From: Kocuria sp. cx-455 | GTDB lineage: Bacteria > Actinomycetota > Actinomycetes > Actinomycetales > Micrococcaceae | DNA: 64,000 nucleotides | Direction of reading: 5' to 3' | Assembly: GCF_014698015.1 (NCBI RefSeq) | Contig: NZ_JACXBS010000001.1 | Location: 496,001-560,000 of the forward strand | In this document: positions 23,483 to 31,756 of the stretch, in pieces | How positions within the stretch are numbered: the first letter of the stretch is position 1 | Layout: every line of letters starts with the position of its first letter | Made by a program: the position numbers and the translations under genes | The notes under the pieces: generated by a model | What the model was told of the DNA's origin: nothing | Seen by the model: only the letters and a program-made list of their open reading frames with translations | The model's database searches: none

Positions 23483-24328
23483 GTGACTCCGTACCGTAAT
23501 CAGCGCGCCGCAGACCTGCCCGCTCGGCTCTCACGTTCGTGGCTGCTGACCTCTGCGGCAGACACGTCTTTGTTCGCCCCGGCGCTGGCCTCGGAGGCGG
23601 ATTCGGTGATCTTCGACATCGAGGACGCCGTTCCCGAAGAGGACAAGGACAACGCCCGGGTCAACATGATCCAGGCCATGAAGGACGGCGCGAGCGCGTG
23701 GGTCCGCGTCAACGACATCACCAGCCCCCACTGGGAGAAGGACCTGGCCGCGCTGAGCGAGGTCAACAATCTGCGCGGCATCGTGCTGGCCAAGACCGAG
23801 CACCCTGACCACATCACCAAGACGGCGATGATGAGCCGCGCGGGCACTCCGGTGGTGGCGTTGATCGAATCGGCCGTGGGTCTGATGAACGCCTACGACA
23901 TCGCGCGCGCTCCCGGTGTGTTCCGCCTGGCCTTCGGCGTGGGTGACTTCCGCAAGGACACGGGTGCCTCGGGCGATCCCATGGCGCTCGCATTTGCACG
24001 TTCCACCCTGGTCACCGCGTCTCGCGTGGGTGAGCTGCCCGGCCCCATTGACGGTCCGACCAACGGTGTATCCCGCGAGGGGCTGGAGGACGCCTGCAAG
24101 GTCACGCAGTCCATGGGTATGACCGGCAAGTTGACCCTGGATCCCGATCAGACGGACACCATCAACCACGCGCTCGCCCCCAGCGAGCAGGAGATCCGCT
24201 GGGCCCGCGAAATGATCGAGCAGGCCAATTCCGGTCACGCCGGTGCGGACGGTTCCTACTTGCCGCGCCTGGCTCGCGCCAAGAAGGTCTCGGAGCTGGC
24301 AGAGACCTACGGTCTCTGGAACAGCTGA
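23483..24328 (+). CDS. HpcH/HpaI aldolase / citrate lyase beta-like (CitE) family CoA-ester lyase
   Basis: A 281-residue TIM-barrel protein with the metal-binding motif VIFDIEDAVPEEDK, AWVRVND, VVALIESAVGL and FGVGDFRKD. These are the hallmarks of CitE-like lyases, which cleave or form malyl-, citryl- or related CoA esters with Mg2+. The family also has members that act on itaconate-derived citramalyl-CoA; the substrate here cannot be told. GTG at 23483 follows a weak GGCAGAG site. It is downstream of the GST-like gene and ends at a very strong terminator. Confidence 0.8.
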   Translation: MTPYRNQRAADLPARLSRSWLLTSAADTSLFAPALASEADSVIFDIEDAVPEEDKDNARVNMIQAMKDGASAWVRVNDITSPHWEKDLAALSEVNNLRGIVLAKTEHPDHITKTAMMSRAGTPVVALIESAVGLMNAYDIARAPGVFRLAFGVGDFRKDTGASGDPMALAFARSTLVTASRVGELPGPIDGPTNGVSREGLEDACKVTQSMGMTGKLTLDPDQTDTINHALAPSEQEIRWAREMIEQANSGHAGADGSYLPRLARAKKVSELAETYGLWNS

Positions 24329-24350
24329 TCGCCCTCGGCACGACGACGCC

Positions 24351-24394
24351 GCGGCGCCCCGTTTCCCGCCGTGCGGCAGGAAACGGGGCGCCGC
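24351..24394. terminator. Bidirectional terminator
   Basis: A perfect 16-bp stem (GCGGCGCCCCGTTTCC pairing with 24379-24394) and a 12-base loop lie between the converging CitE-like and HAD genes, serving both strands. Confidence 0.85.
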
Positions 24395-24409
24395 GTGATT
24401 CACAGCCGG

Positions 24410-25114
24410 TTACAGCCCCCAGCCGGTCATGAACTCCCGCACGCGCGGGTCCGCGAGCGAATCCGCAATGAAGTGACTGGCGAGGGGTTCGTCATGACCG
24501 TTGGGCACTCCCAGGACCCACAGTCCGGCCTTGGACGCCGCGGTGGTGCCCGCGGGGGAGTCCTCGACGGCCAGGGCCTGCCCCGGCTCCACACCCAGGC
24601 GGCGGACGGCTTCTTGGTAAATGTCCGGTGCAGGTTTGCCGTGAGCGACGTCGTCCGAGCTGACCCACGTGGTGATGGTTCCTTCCAAGCCCAGCGCACG
24701 AACCTTGCGATCGAGGACCTGCGCGGTGGAGTTGCTGGCGACCGCCACGGGCATGCGCTCGGTAAAGGCGCGCAGGGTTTCCAAAGCACCCGGCAACGGT
24801 TCCAGGACACCGGAAATCACGGCGGCCTCGACCTCGCTCAGGTGCTCGTAGACCTCGGTCAGACCGGGCGCCTCACGGCCCTTCTCGGCAGCGGACTCGG
24901 CGGCGCGATCGGTGATCCAGCGTGCAACGTCCGCCGCAGACAGTCCCATCAGTTCCCTGAGCGAAGCCTCCCCGAACGCGACGTCGTAATCGGCGCAGAC
25001 CTGTTCCTGCACGCCGGCCCACGCGGTTTCTGTGTCCATGAGCACGCCGTCGCAGTCGAAAACCGCGGCGGCGGGGCGCCAGTCTGTGGGCGGGGCGGGC
25101 AATGACGGTTTCAT
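24410..25114 (-). CDS. HAD-superfamily hydrolase (beta-phosphoglucomutase-like)
   Basis: A 234-residue phosphatase or phosphomutase with motif I FDCDGVLMDTE, a helical cap, motif II VASNSTAQVLDRK, a Lys in GKPAPDIYQEAVRRLGV and motif IV AVEDSPAGTTAASKAGL. This is the subfamily I arrangement of phosphoglycolate phosphatases, beta-phosphoglucomutases and sugar-phosphate phosphatases. ATG at 25114 follows GAGGA; the longer frame overlaps the divergent oxidoreductase gene. The substrate is unknown. Confidence 0.85.
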   Translation of the reverse strand: MKPSLPAPPTDWRPAAAVFDCDGVLMDTETAWAGVQEQVCADYDVAFGEASLRELMGLSAADVARWITDRAAESAAEKGREAPGLTEVYEHLSEVEAAVISGVLEPLPGALETLRAFTERMPVAVASNSTAQVLDRKVRALGLEGTITTWVSSDDVAHGKPAPDIYQEAVRRLGVEPGQALAVEDSPAGTTAASKAGLWVLGVPNGHDEPLASHFIADSLADPRVREFMTGWGL

Positions 25115-25209
25115 GGGGCGATCCTCACATGACGGGAGCGGCGGTGGGCGGGGCAGGTAATAGCATCGAAGACGACGACCCAGTGAACGGCCGGTGAAAG
25201 GACCACACC

Positions 25210-26217
25210 GTGGTAGCAACCCAGAATTCTCACGTGCACCTCTCCGCCTTGGATCTGGTCCCCATTATCCAAGACCGGTCGGTCGCCCAGTGCGTGCGCG
25301 ATGCCACAGTGCTCGCCCAACGGCTGGAGACCGCCGGTTACGCACGGGTTTGGTATGCGGAACACCACAATTCGGAGTCCTTCGCGTCCTCGGCCACCGC
25401 TCTGCTCATGGGGCAGACGCTGGCGGCCACCTCCACCATTCGTGTGGGTTCCGGCGGCATCATGCTGCCCAATCACGTCCCGCTCACTGTGGCCGAGAAC
25501 TTCGGAACGTTGGAGAGCTTCTACCCGGGGCGAGTGGATCTCGGATTGGGCAGGGCACCCGGAACCGATATGCGCACGGCCTTGGCGCTGCGCCGTGGTC
25601 AGGGAGGTCACGACACCTTCCTTCAGGACATTCACCAGCTCGAACGCTACTTCGGAGGGCAGGAGGGCGAGCCCATTCGCGCTGCGGTGGCTCGCAACAC
25701 CCGCGTGCCGCTGTGGATCCTGGGATCCTCGACCGACGGTGCCCTGGTCGCGGCGTCCCTGGGTCTGCCCTACGTGTTCGCCTCACACTTCGCGCCGGCC
25801 ATGATCATGGCGGCCATCGAGACCTACCGGGGGGCCTTCGACGCGTCCGCGCCCACGGCCACGCTGGACGAACCGTACGTGATGGTTGCCGCCAACGTAC
25901 TCGCGGCCGATACCGAGGCCGAAGCGCGCAAACAGTTCACCAGCCACCAGCTGCTGGTCCGCGGAATGGCCCGCAACAACCGGGGGCCGCTACAACCCCC
26001 GGTGGATCAGGTGGACCTGACCCCGGCCGAATCCGCGTTCGTGGAGCAACACCTGGCGGTCTCCGCCGTGGGAACCCCGGGGCACGTGGCTGATCAGCTC
26101 GAACAAATCGTGGAGCTCACCCGCGCGGACGAGTTGATGCTCAACAGCTACGCCTACGACCCGCAGGTACGTGCCCGTAGCTTCGAACTCACCGCCCAGG
26201 CCTGGAACGCCTCATAG
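25210..26217 (+). CDS. LLM-class flavin-dependent oxidoreductase
   Basis: A 335-residue bacterial-luciferase-like TIM-barrel protein. It has YARVWYAEHHNSESFASSATALLMG, VGSGGIMLPNHVPLTVAENFGTLESFYPGRVDLGLGRAPGTD (quoted as the region at residues 72-118) and a conserved LWILGSSTDGA. This matches the 'MsnO8/alkanal monooxygenase-like' subgroup, which uses FMNH2 supplied by a partner reductase; substrates are rarely known. GTG at 25210 has GAAAGGAC upstream. It stands alone between the divergent HAD gene and malQ. Confidence 0.82.
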   Translation: MVATQNSHVHLSALDLVPIIQDRSVAQCVRDATVLAQRLETAGYARVWYAEHHNSESFASSATALLMGQTLAATSTIRVGSGGIMLPNHVPLTVAENFGTLESFYPGRVDLGLGRAPGTDMRTALALRRGQGGHDTFLQDIHQLERYFGGQEGEPIRAAVARNTRVPLWILGSSTDGALVAASLGLPYVFASHFAPAMIMAAIETYRGAFDASAPTATLDEPYVMVAANVLAADTEAEARKQFTSHQLLVRGMARNNRGPLQPPVDQVDLTPAESAFVEQHLAVSAVGTPGHVADQLEQIVELTRADELMLNSYAYDPQVRARSFELTAQAWNAS

Positions 26218-26285
26218 TCCGCGCGGACGACCGAGGGCAGGTCATGCGGGCCGGAGATGGTCACCCGGCTGATTAGAGTGGGACC

Positions 26286-28514
26286 ATGGCGGACAGCGCA
26301 TCACACTCGGGCGAGACCCCACTGCAGACATTGGCCTCCCGCTATGGCGTGGCCACCAACTACCAAGGTTTTGACGGGGAAACCAAGACCGTTCCGGACA
26401 AGACCCTGCGCGCGGTGCTCACCGCGCTGGGCGCGGACGCCTCATCGGAGGCCGCGGCACAGGAGAGTCTGCGGGCTCGGGATGAGGCCACCTGGCGGCG
26501 CATGCTGCCCCCGGTGGTGATCACCGAGGCCGGCACGTACACCACGGTGGACGTGACCGTGCCCTCCGGTGCCGATTCACGTGTCAGGTTGTGGCCCGAG
26601 GACCACCCCGAGGCCGCGCGGCAACTGGACGCTGCGGCGCCGTCGGACAGCCGCGAGATCGACGGCGTGATGCGGGAACGGCGCCGCTACGAGCTGCCCG
26701 AGGATCTCGAGCTGGGGTGGTACCTCCTGGAGGCAGAGAGTCCGGAAGTCCAAGACGGCCGAGGGGAAATGATCCACGTGGCCGTGACCCCGCAACGTTT
26801 GAACACCACCGACAAGCTGCGCGGGACGCGGCGCTGGGGCTACATGGCGCAGCTCTACTCGCTGATGTCCTCGCGCTCGTGGGGCGTGGGTGACCTGTCC
26901 GACCTGGCTTCGCTGGCGGCCATCAGCGGCACGCAGGGCGCGGACTACGTGCTGATCAATCCGCTGCATGCCGCGGAGCCGGTCCCGCCCGTCGAACCGT
27001 CCCCGTACCTGCCGTCCAGCCGACGGTTCTTCAACCCGCTGTACCTCAGGATCACGGACGTGGCCGAGTTCGCCTACCTGCGTCCCAAGGATCGCGAGGT
27101 GGTCGAGCAACTGGCCGTCGTGCAGCGCAAGACCGTGCTGGATCCGAGCCGGATCGAGCGTGACCCCGCCTACCAGGCCAAGCTCACGAGCCTGGGCCTG
27201 CTGTTCACCGTGAGGCGCTCGCCGTACCGCCAGCAACAACTCGAGGCGTTCGTGGCGCGCGGGGGACGGGCGTTACAGGATTTCGGCCTGTGGTGCGCGC
27301 TGCGCGAAGAACTTGGCGAGGATGCTCCCGAATGGGACGACGGCGCTGCCTCACCGGAGGCGCCCTACGCGCGGGAGGCGCGCACCCGCCTCGCGCGCCG
27401 CATCGACTTCTACGTGTGGCTGCAATGGTTACTGGACGAACAGCTCGAAGCCGCCCAGCGCGCGGCTCATCTGGCGGGCATGAGCATCGGCGTGGTGCAC
27501 GACCTGGCGGTCGGTGTGAGCAAGAACGGCGCCGATGCCTGGACCTTGCAGGACACCATGGCTAGTGGCGTGAGCGTGGGAGCTCCCGCGGATATGTACA
27601 ACCAGCTCGGCCAGGACTGGAGCCAGCCGCCGTGGCACCCGCAGCGGCTGGCCGAGGCCGGTTATCAACCCTGGCGGGACATGCTGCGCAACATTTTCCG
27701 CCACGCCGGTGGCATCAGGATCGACCACGTGGTGGGGCTGTTCCGGCTGTGGTGGATCCCGGACGGCAACCAGGCCTCCGAGGGCGCCTACGTCTACTAC
27801 GACCACGAGGCCATGGTGGGTGTGCTGGCGCTGGAGGCCGAACTGGCGGACGTGGTGGTGATCGGTGAGGACCTGGGCACCGTGGAACCCAGTGCGCGCC
27901 AGTACCTGGAACACAAGGGGGTGCTGGGTACGTCCATCCTGTGGTTCGAAACGGCCGAGGACGAGCCCCTGGACCCGTCCGAGTACCGGGAACTGTGCAT
28001 GGCCTCGGTCAACACCCATGATTTGCCGCCCACCGCGGGGTATCTGGAGGGCGTGCAGCTCAAACTCCGCGAGGACCTGGGGTTGCTCGCTCGTTCTCCC
28101 GAGGAAGAGCGTGAGCAGGCGCGGCAGCAACTGGAGACGTTCTTCACCGCGGTGGAGGCCGCGGGATTGCTCCCCGACGGCGCACAGAGCAGCGAGGAGG
28201 CCAAGATCGAGGCGCTCTACCGCTATCTGGGGCGAGCGCCGTCCATGCTGTTCAACGTGTCCCTTGTGGATGCGGTGGGGGAGCGGCGGATCCAGAATCA
28301 GCCGGGTACCAGTGACGAGTACCCCAATTGGCGGGTTCCGCTGGCGGACGGGCAGGGAAAGTACGTTCTGCTGGAGGAACTCAACGCCATGGCGCGCGTG
28401 CAGAGCCTCGTGCGGGCCGTCAACGAGACCCTTGGAACCGAATCCCGCGCCCCCGAGGTATCGGTGCACGAGCCGCTGGAACACCGGGATATCGCGGAAC
28501 CGAGGCGGAAATAA
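26286..28514 (+). CDS. malQ: 4-alpha-glucanotransferase (amylomaltase)
   Basis: GH77 disproportionating enzyme of 742 residues that transfers alpha-1,4-glucan segments during maltodextrin or glycogen turnover. An N-terminal domain (about 150 residues) precedes the catalytic barrel, as in other actinobacterial MalQ. Catalytic signatures are GGIRIDHVVGLFRLWWIP (nucleophile Asp), VVIGEDLGTV (acid/base Glu) and VNTHDLPPTAGY (stabilising Asp). ATG at 26286 lies in GGGACCATG, a modest ribosome site. It is monocistronic; the carbohydrate ABC importer at 39.8-44.3 kb may feed the same sugar pool. Confidence 0.92.
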   Translation: MADSASHSGETPLQTLASRYGVATNYQGFDGETKTVPDKTLRAVLTALGADASSEAAAQESLRARDEATWRRMLPPVVITEAGTYTTVDVTVPSGADSRVRLWPEDHPEAARQLDAAAPSDSREIDGVMRERRRYELPEDLELGWYLLEAESPEVQDGRGEMIHVAVTPQRLNTTDKLRGTRRWGYMAQLYSLMSSRSWGVGDLSDLASLAAISGTQGADYVLINPLHAAEPVPPVEPSPYLPSSRRFFNPLYLRITDVAEFAYLRPKDREVVEQLAVVQRKTVLDPSRIERDPAYQAKLTSLGLLFTVRRSPYRQQQLEAFVARGGRALQDFGLWCALREELGEDAPEWDDGAASPEAPYAREARTRLARRIDFYVWLQWLLDEQLEAAQRAAHLAGMSIGVVHDLAVGVSKNGADAWTLQDTMASGVSVGAPADMYNQLGQDWSQPPWHPQRLAEAGYQPWRDMLRNIFRHAGGIRIDHVVGLFRLWWIPDGNQASEGAYVYYDHEAMVGVLALEAELADVVVIGEDLGTVEPSARQYLEHKGVLGTSILWFETAEDEPLDPSEYRELCMASVNTHDLPPTAGYLEGVQLKLREDLGLLARSPEEEREQARQQLETFFTAVEAAGLLPDGAQSSEEAKIEALYRYLGRAPSMLFNVSLVDAVGERRIQNQPGTSDEYPNWRVPLADGQGKYVLLEELNAMARVQSLVRAVNETLGTESRAPEVSVHEPLEHRDIAEPRRK

Positions 28515-28553
28515 CGCGTGACGCAGAGGGGTTCCCCCCGCCAGCAAATTAGA

Positions 28554-28572
28554 TTAGATTAGTCTTACCTAA
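28554..28572. promoter_or_regulatory. DtxR/IdeR-type iron box
   Basis: TTAGATTAGTCTTACCTAA matches the DtxR/IdeR consensus TTAGGTTAGGCTAACCTAA at 16 of 19 positions, with mismatches at positions 5, 10 and 13. It starts 40 bp after malQ. No iron-uptake or storage gene follows within 400 bp, so its target may be the short hairpin-ended transcript region just downstream or the ribosomal protein operon. Confidence 0.55.
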
Positions 28573-28611
28573 TCTCCTGGGTGAGGAGATGGGAACCGCA
28601 CAACGTGTTCT

Positions 28612-28646
28612 GGGGTGTGCGCCGGGTCATGGACGGCGCGCACCCC
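28612..28646 (+). terminator. Strong hairpin downstream of the iron box
   Basis: A 12-bp stem (GGGGTGTGCGCC / GGCGCGCACCCC, one G-T pair) with an 11-base loop lies 40 bp after the iron box. It may terminate malQ readthrough or an iron-regulated short transcript. The U-tract is poor. Confidence 0.5.
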
Positions 28647-28671
28647 GAACTCGTGTTAAAGGCTCTCGAGT

Positions 28672-28699
28672 TTGCCCCCTGCGCGGCTACCGCTAGGAT
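28672..28699 (+). promoter_or_regulatory. Possible promoter of rpmB-rpmG-rpsN
   Basis: TTGCCC and TAGGAT separated by 16 bp give a plausible sigma-70-type promoter about 300 bp before rpmB. It is the best-looking pair in this gap, though the spacing is one short. Confidence 0.4.
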
Positions 28700-29007
28700 G
28701 GTTCTGCGCTCAATCGCACCGTTTTTAACGTTGAGTTTGCGAGAGAGATCGTAGAAGCCTAGAATTTAAGGCTGTCGTGTGGTGGAGTCCATCTACCGGC
28801 GCCTGATCTTCACCGTCTTCGTCGTGGCGAGTGCCCTGACCGGTACTGACGCGGGGCAATTGAGTACCACCGCCCAGCGCACGAACGGTGGCATTTTCTT
28901 GAGGTGACGGATCACTCTTGGCCGCAGCTGACAGCGTCAACACCAAGCACTGACAGCGGCCACGCGTGCCGTCATTTCGTCGACATTGGACATTGGAGGA
29001 GAACACT

Positions 29008-29244
29008 ATGGCAGCGCACTGCCAGGTGACCGGAGCCCAGCCGGGTTTTGGACACAGCATCTCGCACTCGCACCGCCGCACCAAGCGCCGGTGGAACCCG
29101 AACATTCAGAAGAAGCGTTACTGGGTGCCCTCGTTGCGTCGCAACGTCACGCTCAATTTGAGCGCCAAGGGCATCAAGGTGATCGATGCTCGCGGCATCG
29201 ACTCCGTGGTAAACGAGCTCATTGCACGTGGGGAGAAGATCTGA
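29008..29244 (+). CDS. rpmB: 50S ribosomal protein L28
   Basis: A 78-residue L28 starting [22 protein letters not shown] and ending ELIARGEKI. The zinc-binding CxxC pairs of the C-plus form are absent; a single Cys remains, so this is the zinc-independent form. ATG at 29008 has a strong GGAGGAG site; an in-frame ATG 14 codons upstream is rejected because it lies before that site. rpmG begins one base after its stop, forming a tight operon. Confidence 0.97.
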   Translation: MAAHCQVTGAQPGFGHSISHSHRRTKRRWNPNIQKKRYWVPSLRRNVTLNLSAKGIKVIDARGIDSVVNELIARGEKI

Positions 29245-29245
29245 G

Positions 29246-29413
29246 ATGGCCAAGGACAAGGACGTACGTCCCATCATTAAGCTGAAGTCCACCGCCGGGA
29301 CCGGCTTCACCTACGTAACCCGCAAGAACCGCCGCAACAATCCTGACCGAATGGTCATGAAGAAGTACGACCCGGTGGTTCGCCAGCACGTCGATTTCCG
29401 CGAGGAGCGCTAA
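29246..29413 (+). CDS. rpmG: 50S ribosomal protein L33
   Basis: A 55-residue L33 ([20 protein letters not shown], then [21 protein letters not shown]). It has no cysteine, hence the C-minus, zinc-independent form. The start is preceded by GGGGAGA inside the end of rpmB. It lies one base after rpmB and four bases before rpsN. Confidence 0.97.
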   Translation: MAKDKDVRPIIKLKSTAGTGFTYVTRKNRRNNPDRMVMKKYDPVVRQHVDFREER

Positions 29414-29417
29414 ATAC

Positions 29418-29723
29418 ATGGCCAAGAAGTCCAAGATCGCCAAGAACGAGCAGCGCAAGGTCATTGTCGAGCGCTACGCCGCCAAGCGTGCAGAGCTCAA
29501 GAAGACCCTCGTGGACGAGAACGCGTCCCCCGAGGCTCGCGAAGAGGCCCGCCTCGGTCTGCAGAAGCTTCCCCGTGACGCTTCCCCGATCCGCGTTCGC
29601 AACCGCGACCAGATCGACGGGCGCCCCCGCGGAACGTTCCAGCGCTTCGGTATCTCCCGTGTTCGCTTCCGCAATATGGCCCACCGCGGCGAATTGCCGG
29701 GTATTACCAAGTCGAGCTGGTAA
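29418..29723 (+). CDS. rpsN: 30S ribosomal protein S14
   Basis: A 101-residue long-form S14 with the C-terminal [20 protein letters not shown] signature and KSSW end. It lacks the CxxC-x12-CxxC zinc finger of the short form. Its place beside L28 and L33, both cysteine-poor, gives a ribosomal protein set that can be built without zinc. It is the last gene of this operon before HU. Confidence 0.97.
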   Translation: MAKKSKIAKNEQRKVIVERYAAKRAELKKTLVDENASPEAREEARLGLQKLPRDASPIRVRNRDQIDGRPRGTFQRFGISRVRFRNMAHRGELPGITKSSW

Positions 29724-29799
29724 TTTCTCCCTCGGAAGCAATGGGTGCGTAGGCGCCCTTTCCACCGAGAACGCCAATTAAGTCCAGGAGGACAAGCAC

Positions 29800-30084
29800 A
29801 TGGCTAAGAACCGCAGCGAACTCGTTGCCGAGGTTGCCGAGAAAGCCGGCACCACACAGGCCGCCGTCAACGGCGTGCTGGATGCAATGTTCCAGGTCTT
29901 CGAGAGCTCCGTTTCCAACGGCGAGAAGATCACCATCCCGGGGTGGATGTCCGTTGAGCGCACCGACCGTGCGGCTCGCCAGGGCCGCAACCCGCAGACC
30001 GGTGAAACCATCCAGATTCCGGCCGGCCACGGTGTCAAGCTGACCGCCGGCTCCAAGCTGAAGGCTGCTGTCTCCTCCAAGTGA
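29800..30084 (+). CDS. hup: HU-family nucleoid DNA-binding protein
   Basis: A 94-residue bacterial histone-like protein: MAKNRSELVAEVAEKAGTTQ at the N-terminus, the DNA-binding arm region RTDRAARQGRNPQTGETIQIPAG and a terminal VKLTAGSKLKAAV. It lacks the long Lys/Ala-rich tail of mycobacterial HupB. ATG at 29800 follows CCAGGAGG. It lies 76 bp after rpsN and ends before a strong terminator. Confidence 0.95.
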   Translation: MAKNRSELVAEVAEKAGTTQAAVNGVLDAMFQVFESSVSNGEKITIPGWMSVERTDRAARQGRNPQTGETIQIPAGHGVKLTAGSKLKAAVSSK

Positions 30085-30120
30085 GGTTAGCCTGCGCGCG
30101 CAGTGCGCGCGTAACAGTTC

Positions 30121-30161
30121 GAGGGGCCGCCCACGTATTCTCGTGGGCGGTCCCTCGTTCT
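30121..30161 (+). terminator. Terminator of the HU gene
   Basis: A 15-bp stem (GAGGGGCCGCCCACG / CGTGGGCGGTCCCTC, one G-T pair) with a 6-base loop, followed by GTTCTTT. A smaller GCGCGC-AGT-GCGCGC hairpin lies just before it. Confidence 0.85.
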
Positions 30162-30241
30162 TTCCCGAGTTCGTGAATTCCCCGGCTGGCACGCATAATG
30201 GAGGGGAATTTATCGGCTGATCAGATCCCCGGAGGTGTGCG

Positions 30242-30859
30242 GTGGCTTCGCGTGCGCGCCGTCTTGCCCGGGGTTGGGCCGCGTCCCTGATCGCCACGGG
30301 CCTCGGTGCCGCCTCCCACGCCGCCGTGGACGGTACGTGGCCCCCGGTCATCCTCATGCTCTTGTCCGCGTCTCTCGCGGCTCCCGTGTGCATGCTGCTG
30401 GGCGGCAAGGTGCTCTCCCGGGTGAGCGTTGCCGCAGCGGTCGTGGCGAGTCAGGGCCTTTTCCACAGCGTGTTCGCGCAGGCCGGTCACGGGATCACCG
30501 CCGTTGACCACACCCACCACGCCGTCGGGGCGGTGGCCGAGGGCGGCCCGCAGCTGGTCGTCACGACCGCACCGGACCTGGTCCATCACGGCGCCGGCAT
30601 GCTAGCGGCGCACATCGTCGCCGCCGTTGCCACCTACCTTCTCTTGCGTCACGGCGAGGTCGCCGCGATGCGCCTGGTCGACGCCGTCTCGTTGCGGGTC
30701 TCCGCCTGGGTCAGCGTGCCCTTGCCTCCGATGATCCGCACGGTGCCGCGCCGCATTGCGTGGACCTCCCCGCGCGCTCTCACCGATCAGCTGCTCCTGC
30801 CGGTAGTGCATGGCTTCAGGGGCCCGCCCGCTCGGGTGACGGTCCCGGTTCTCGCGTAG
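30242..30859 (+). CDS. Uncharacterised His-rich membrane protein at the head of the copper locus
   Basis: I do not recognise this 205-residue protein as a named family. It has hydrophobic segments near residues 10-30, 35-55, 58-78 and 115-137, and an external-looking loop with HGITAVDHTHHAVG plus TAPDLVHHGAGMLAAHIV, so five or more histidines lie close to the membrane. The C-terminal 60 residues are basic and proline-rich. GTG at 30242 follows GGAGG. It is immediately upstream of CopC and co-oriented with five further copper or redox genes, so a role in copper handling is plausible; that is context inference only. Confidence 0.6.
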   Translation: MASRARRLARGWAASLIATGLGAASHAAVDGTWPPVILMLLSASLAAPVCMLLGGKVLSRVSVAAAVVASQGLFHSVFAQAGHGITAVDHTHHAVGAVAEGGPQLVVTTAPDLVHHGAGMLAAHIVAAVATYLLLRHGEVAAMRLVDAVSLRVSAWVSVPLPPMIRTVPRRIAWTSPRALTDQLLLPVVHGFRGPPARVTVPVLA

Positions 30860-30979
30860 TTCGTCGGCGTTGGTGGTCGGCGTGGTCGCGGGTTCCGGAG
30901 GGCCGTCATGGTCGCACTTCACTTCCCGCTTCGTGCCGCGCGCTGCGGCACTATCGCGTCCTTGACGCAGGAGAACTTC

Positions 30980-31648
30980 ATGCACACTTGTCATTCCACA
31001 GTCCCCGCCCGTTCCGCGTCCCTGGCGCCGGCGACGCCGCCGCGTACCGTGGCGGGTTCCGATCGGCGCCCGCTCGCGGCGCTCCTGCTGGCCCTGCTGA
31101 CCGCATTGTTCATGCTCGTCGGCACGGCGCAGCCGGCCGCGGCCCACGACGAGATGATCGGCTCCGACCCCGAGTCGGGGGCAGCGCTGGAAGCGTCGCC
31201 GGAGGCGCTCACCCTCACGTTTTCCGGAAACATCATGGACATCGGACGGGAAGTCCGGGTGACGGACTCCACGGGCGCATCGCAGGTCGCCCAGGAACCG
31301 ACCGTGGAGCGCCAGAGACTGATCCAGCCGCTCAACAACCCCGGTCCCACCGAGGATGAGACCTACACGGTGGTGTGGCGCGTGGTGTCCGAGGACGGTC
31401 ACCCCATTGAGGGAACCTTCGAGTACACCGTGGGAGCGGGAGCCGGTGAGGTAGCAGGTCAGGGCCCCACTCAGGAACAGTCCGCCACTGCCGCGGGTGA
31501 ACAGCGGGACGACACTGCGTCCGACGCTGTCGAGCCCGCCGCTGAATCCGGCACGCCCGGTTGGTTGGTCCCCGTGATCGGCGGTGTGGGCGCGCTCGCG
31601 CTGCTCATCGTGGTACTGGTGCTGGCCACCCGCCGTCGGAATAACTGA
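30980..31648 (+). CDS. CopC-domain copper-binding protein, membrane-anchored
   Basis: The 222-residue exported protein has an N-terminal signal (hydrophobic LLALLTALFMLVGTAQPAAA) cut so that AHDEMIGSDPESGA begins the mature domain. The CopC beta-barrel spans about 100 residues and carries the copper-site pattern: His after the cleavage site and SEDGHPIEG. A Ser/Ala/Glu-rich linker leads to a C-terminal helix (VIGGVGALALLIVVLVLA) and RRRNN, giving a membrane anchor facing outwards. ATG at 30980 follows CAGGAG. It lies between the His-rich membrane protein and the PCuAC lipoprotein. Confidence 0.88.
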   Translation: MHTCHSTVPARSASLAPATPPRTVAGSDRRPLAALLLALLTALFMLVGTAQPAAAHDEMIGSDPESGAALEASPEALTLTFSGNIMDIGREVRVTDSTGASQVAQEPTVERQRLIQPLNNPGPTEDETYTVVWRVVSEDGHPIEGTFEYTVGAGAGEVAGQGPTQEQSATAAGEQRDDTASDAVEPAAESGTPGWLVPVIGGVGALALLIVVLVLATRRRNN

Positions 31649-31756
31649 TCAGCCACCGCATCCCGTTGGTTTCTGGGTTCCGCCCCGTATCCTCACCGCG
31701 GCATACTCGCACGCCCCGGGCGGTTCGGGGCGGACCCCAGGTACGAGAAAGACACC

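Larger units (their letters stand above)
28515..29007. other. 493-bp gene-free leader region upstream of rpmB
   Basis: No reading frame with a good start was found. The stretch holds a DtxR/IdeR-like box (28554-28572), a strong hairpin (28612-28646), a promoter-like pair (TTGCCC 28672-28677 and TAGGAT 28694-28699, 16 bp apart) and then about 300 bases of untranslated leader before the rpmB ribosome site (GGAGGAG near 28996). The length of the leader leaves room for RNA-level control, but I recognise no riboswitch. Confidence 0.5.

Noticed and set aside
28590-28697. A 35-codon reading frame starting ATGGGAACC after the iron box
   Set aside because: The ATG directly abuts GGAG with no spacing, the peptide is Arg/Pro-rich, and the frame runs through the hairpin at 28612-28646.
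30080-30098. Possible second iron box near the end of the HU gene (AGGTTAGCCT)
   Set aside because: Only one half matches the DtxR consensus; the other half is CGCGCG and the site overlaps a stop codon and hairpin.
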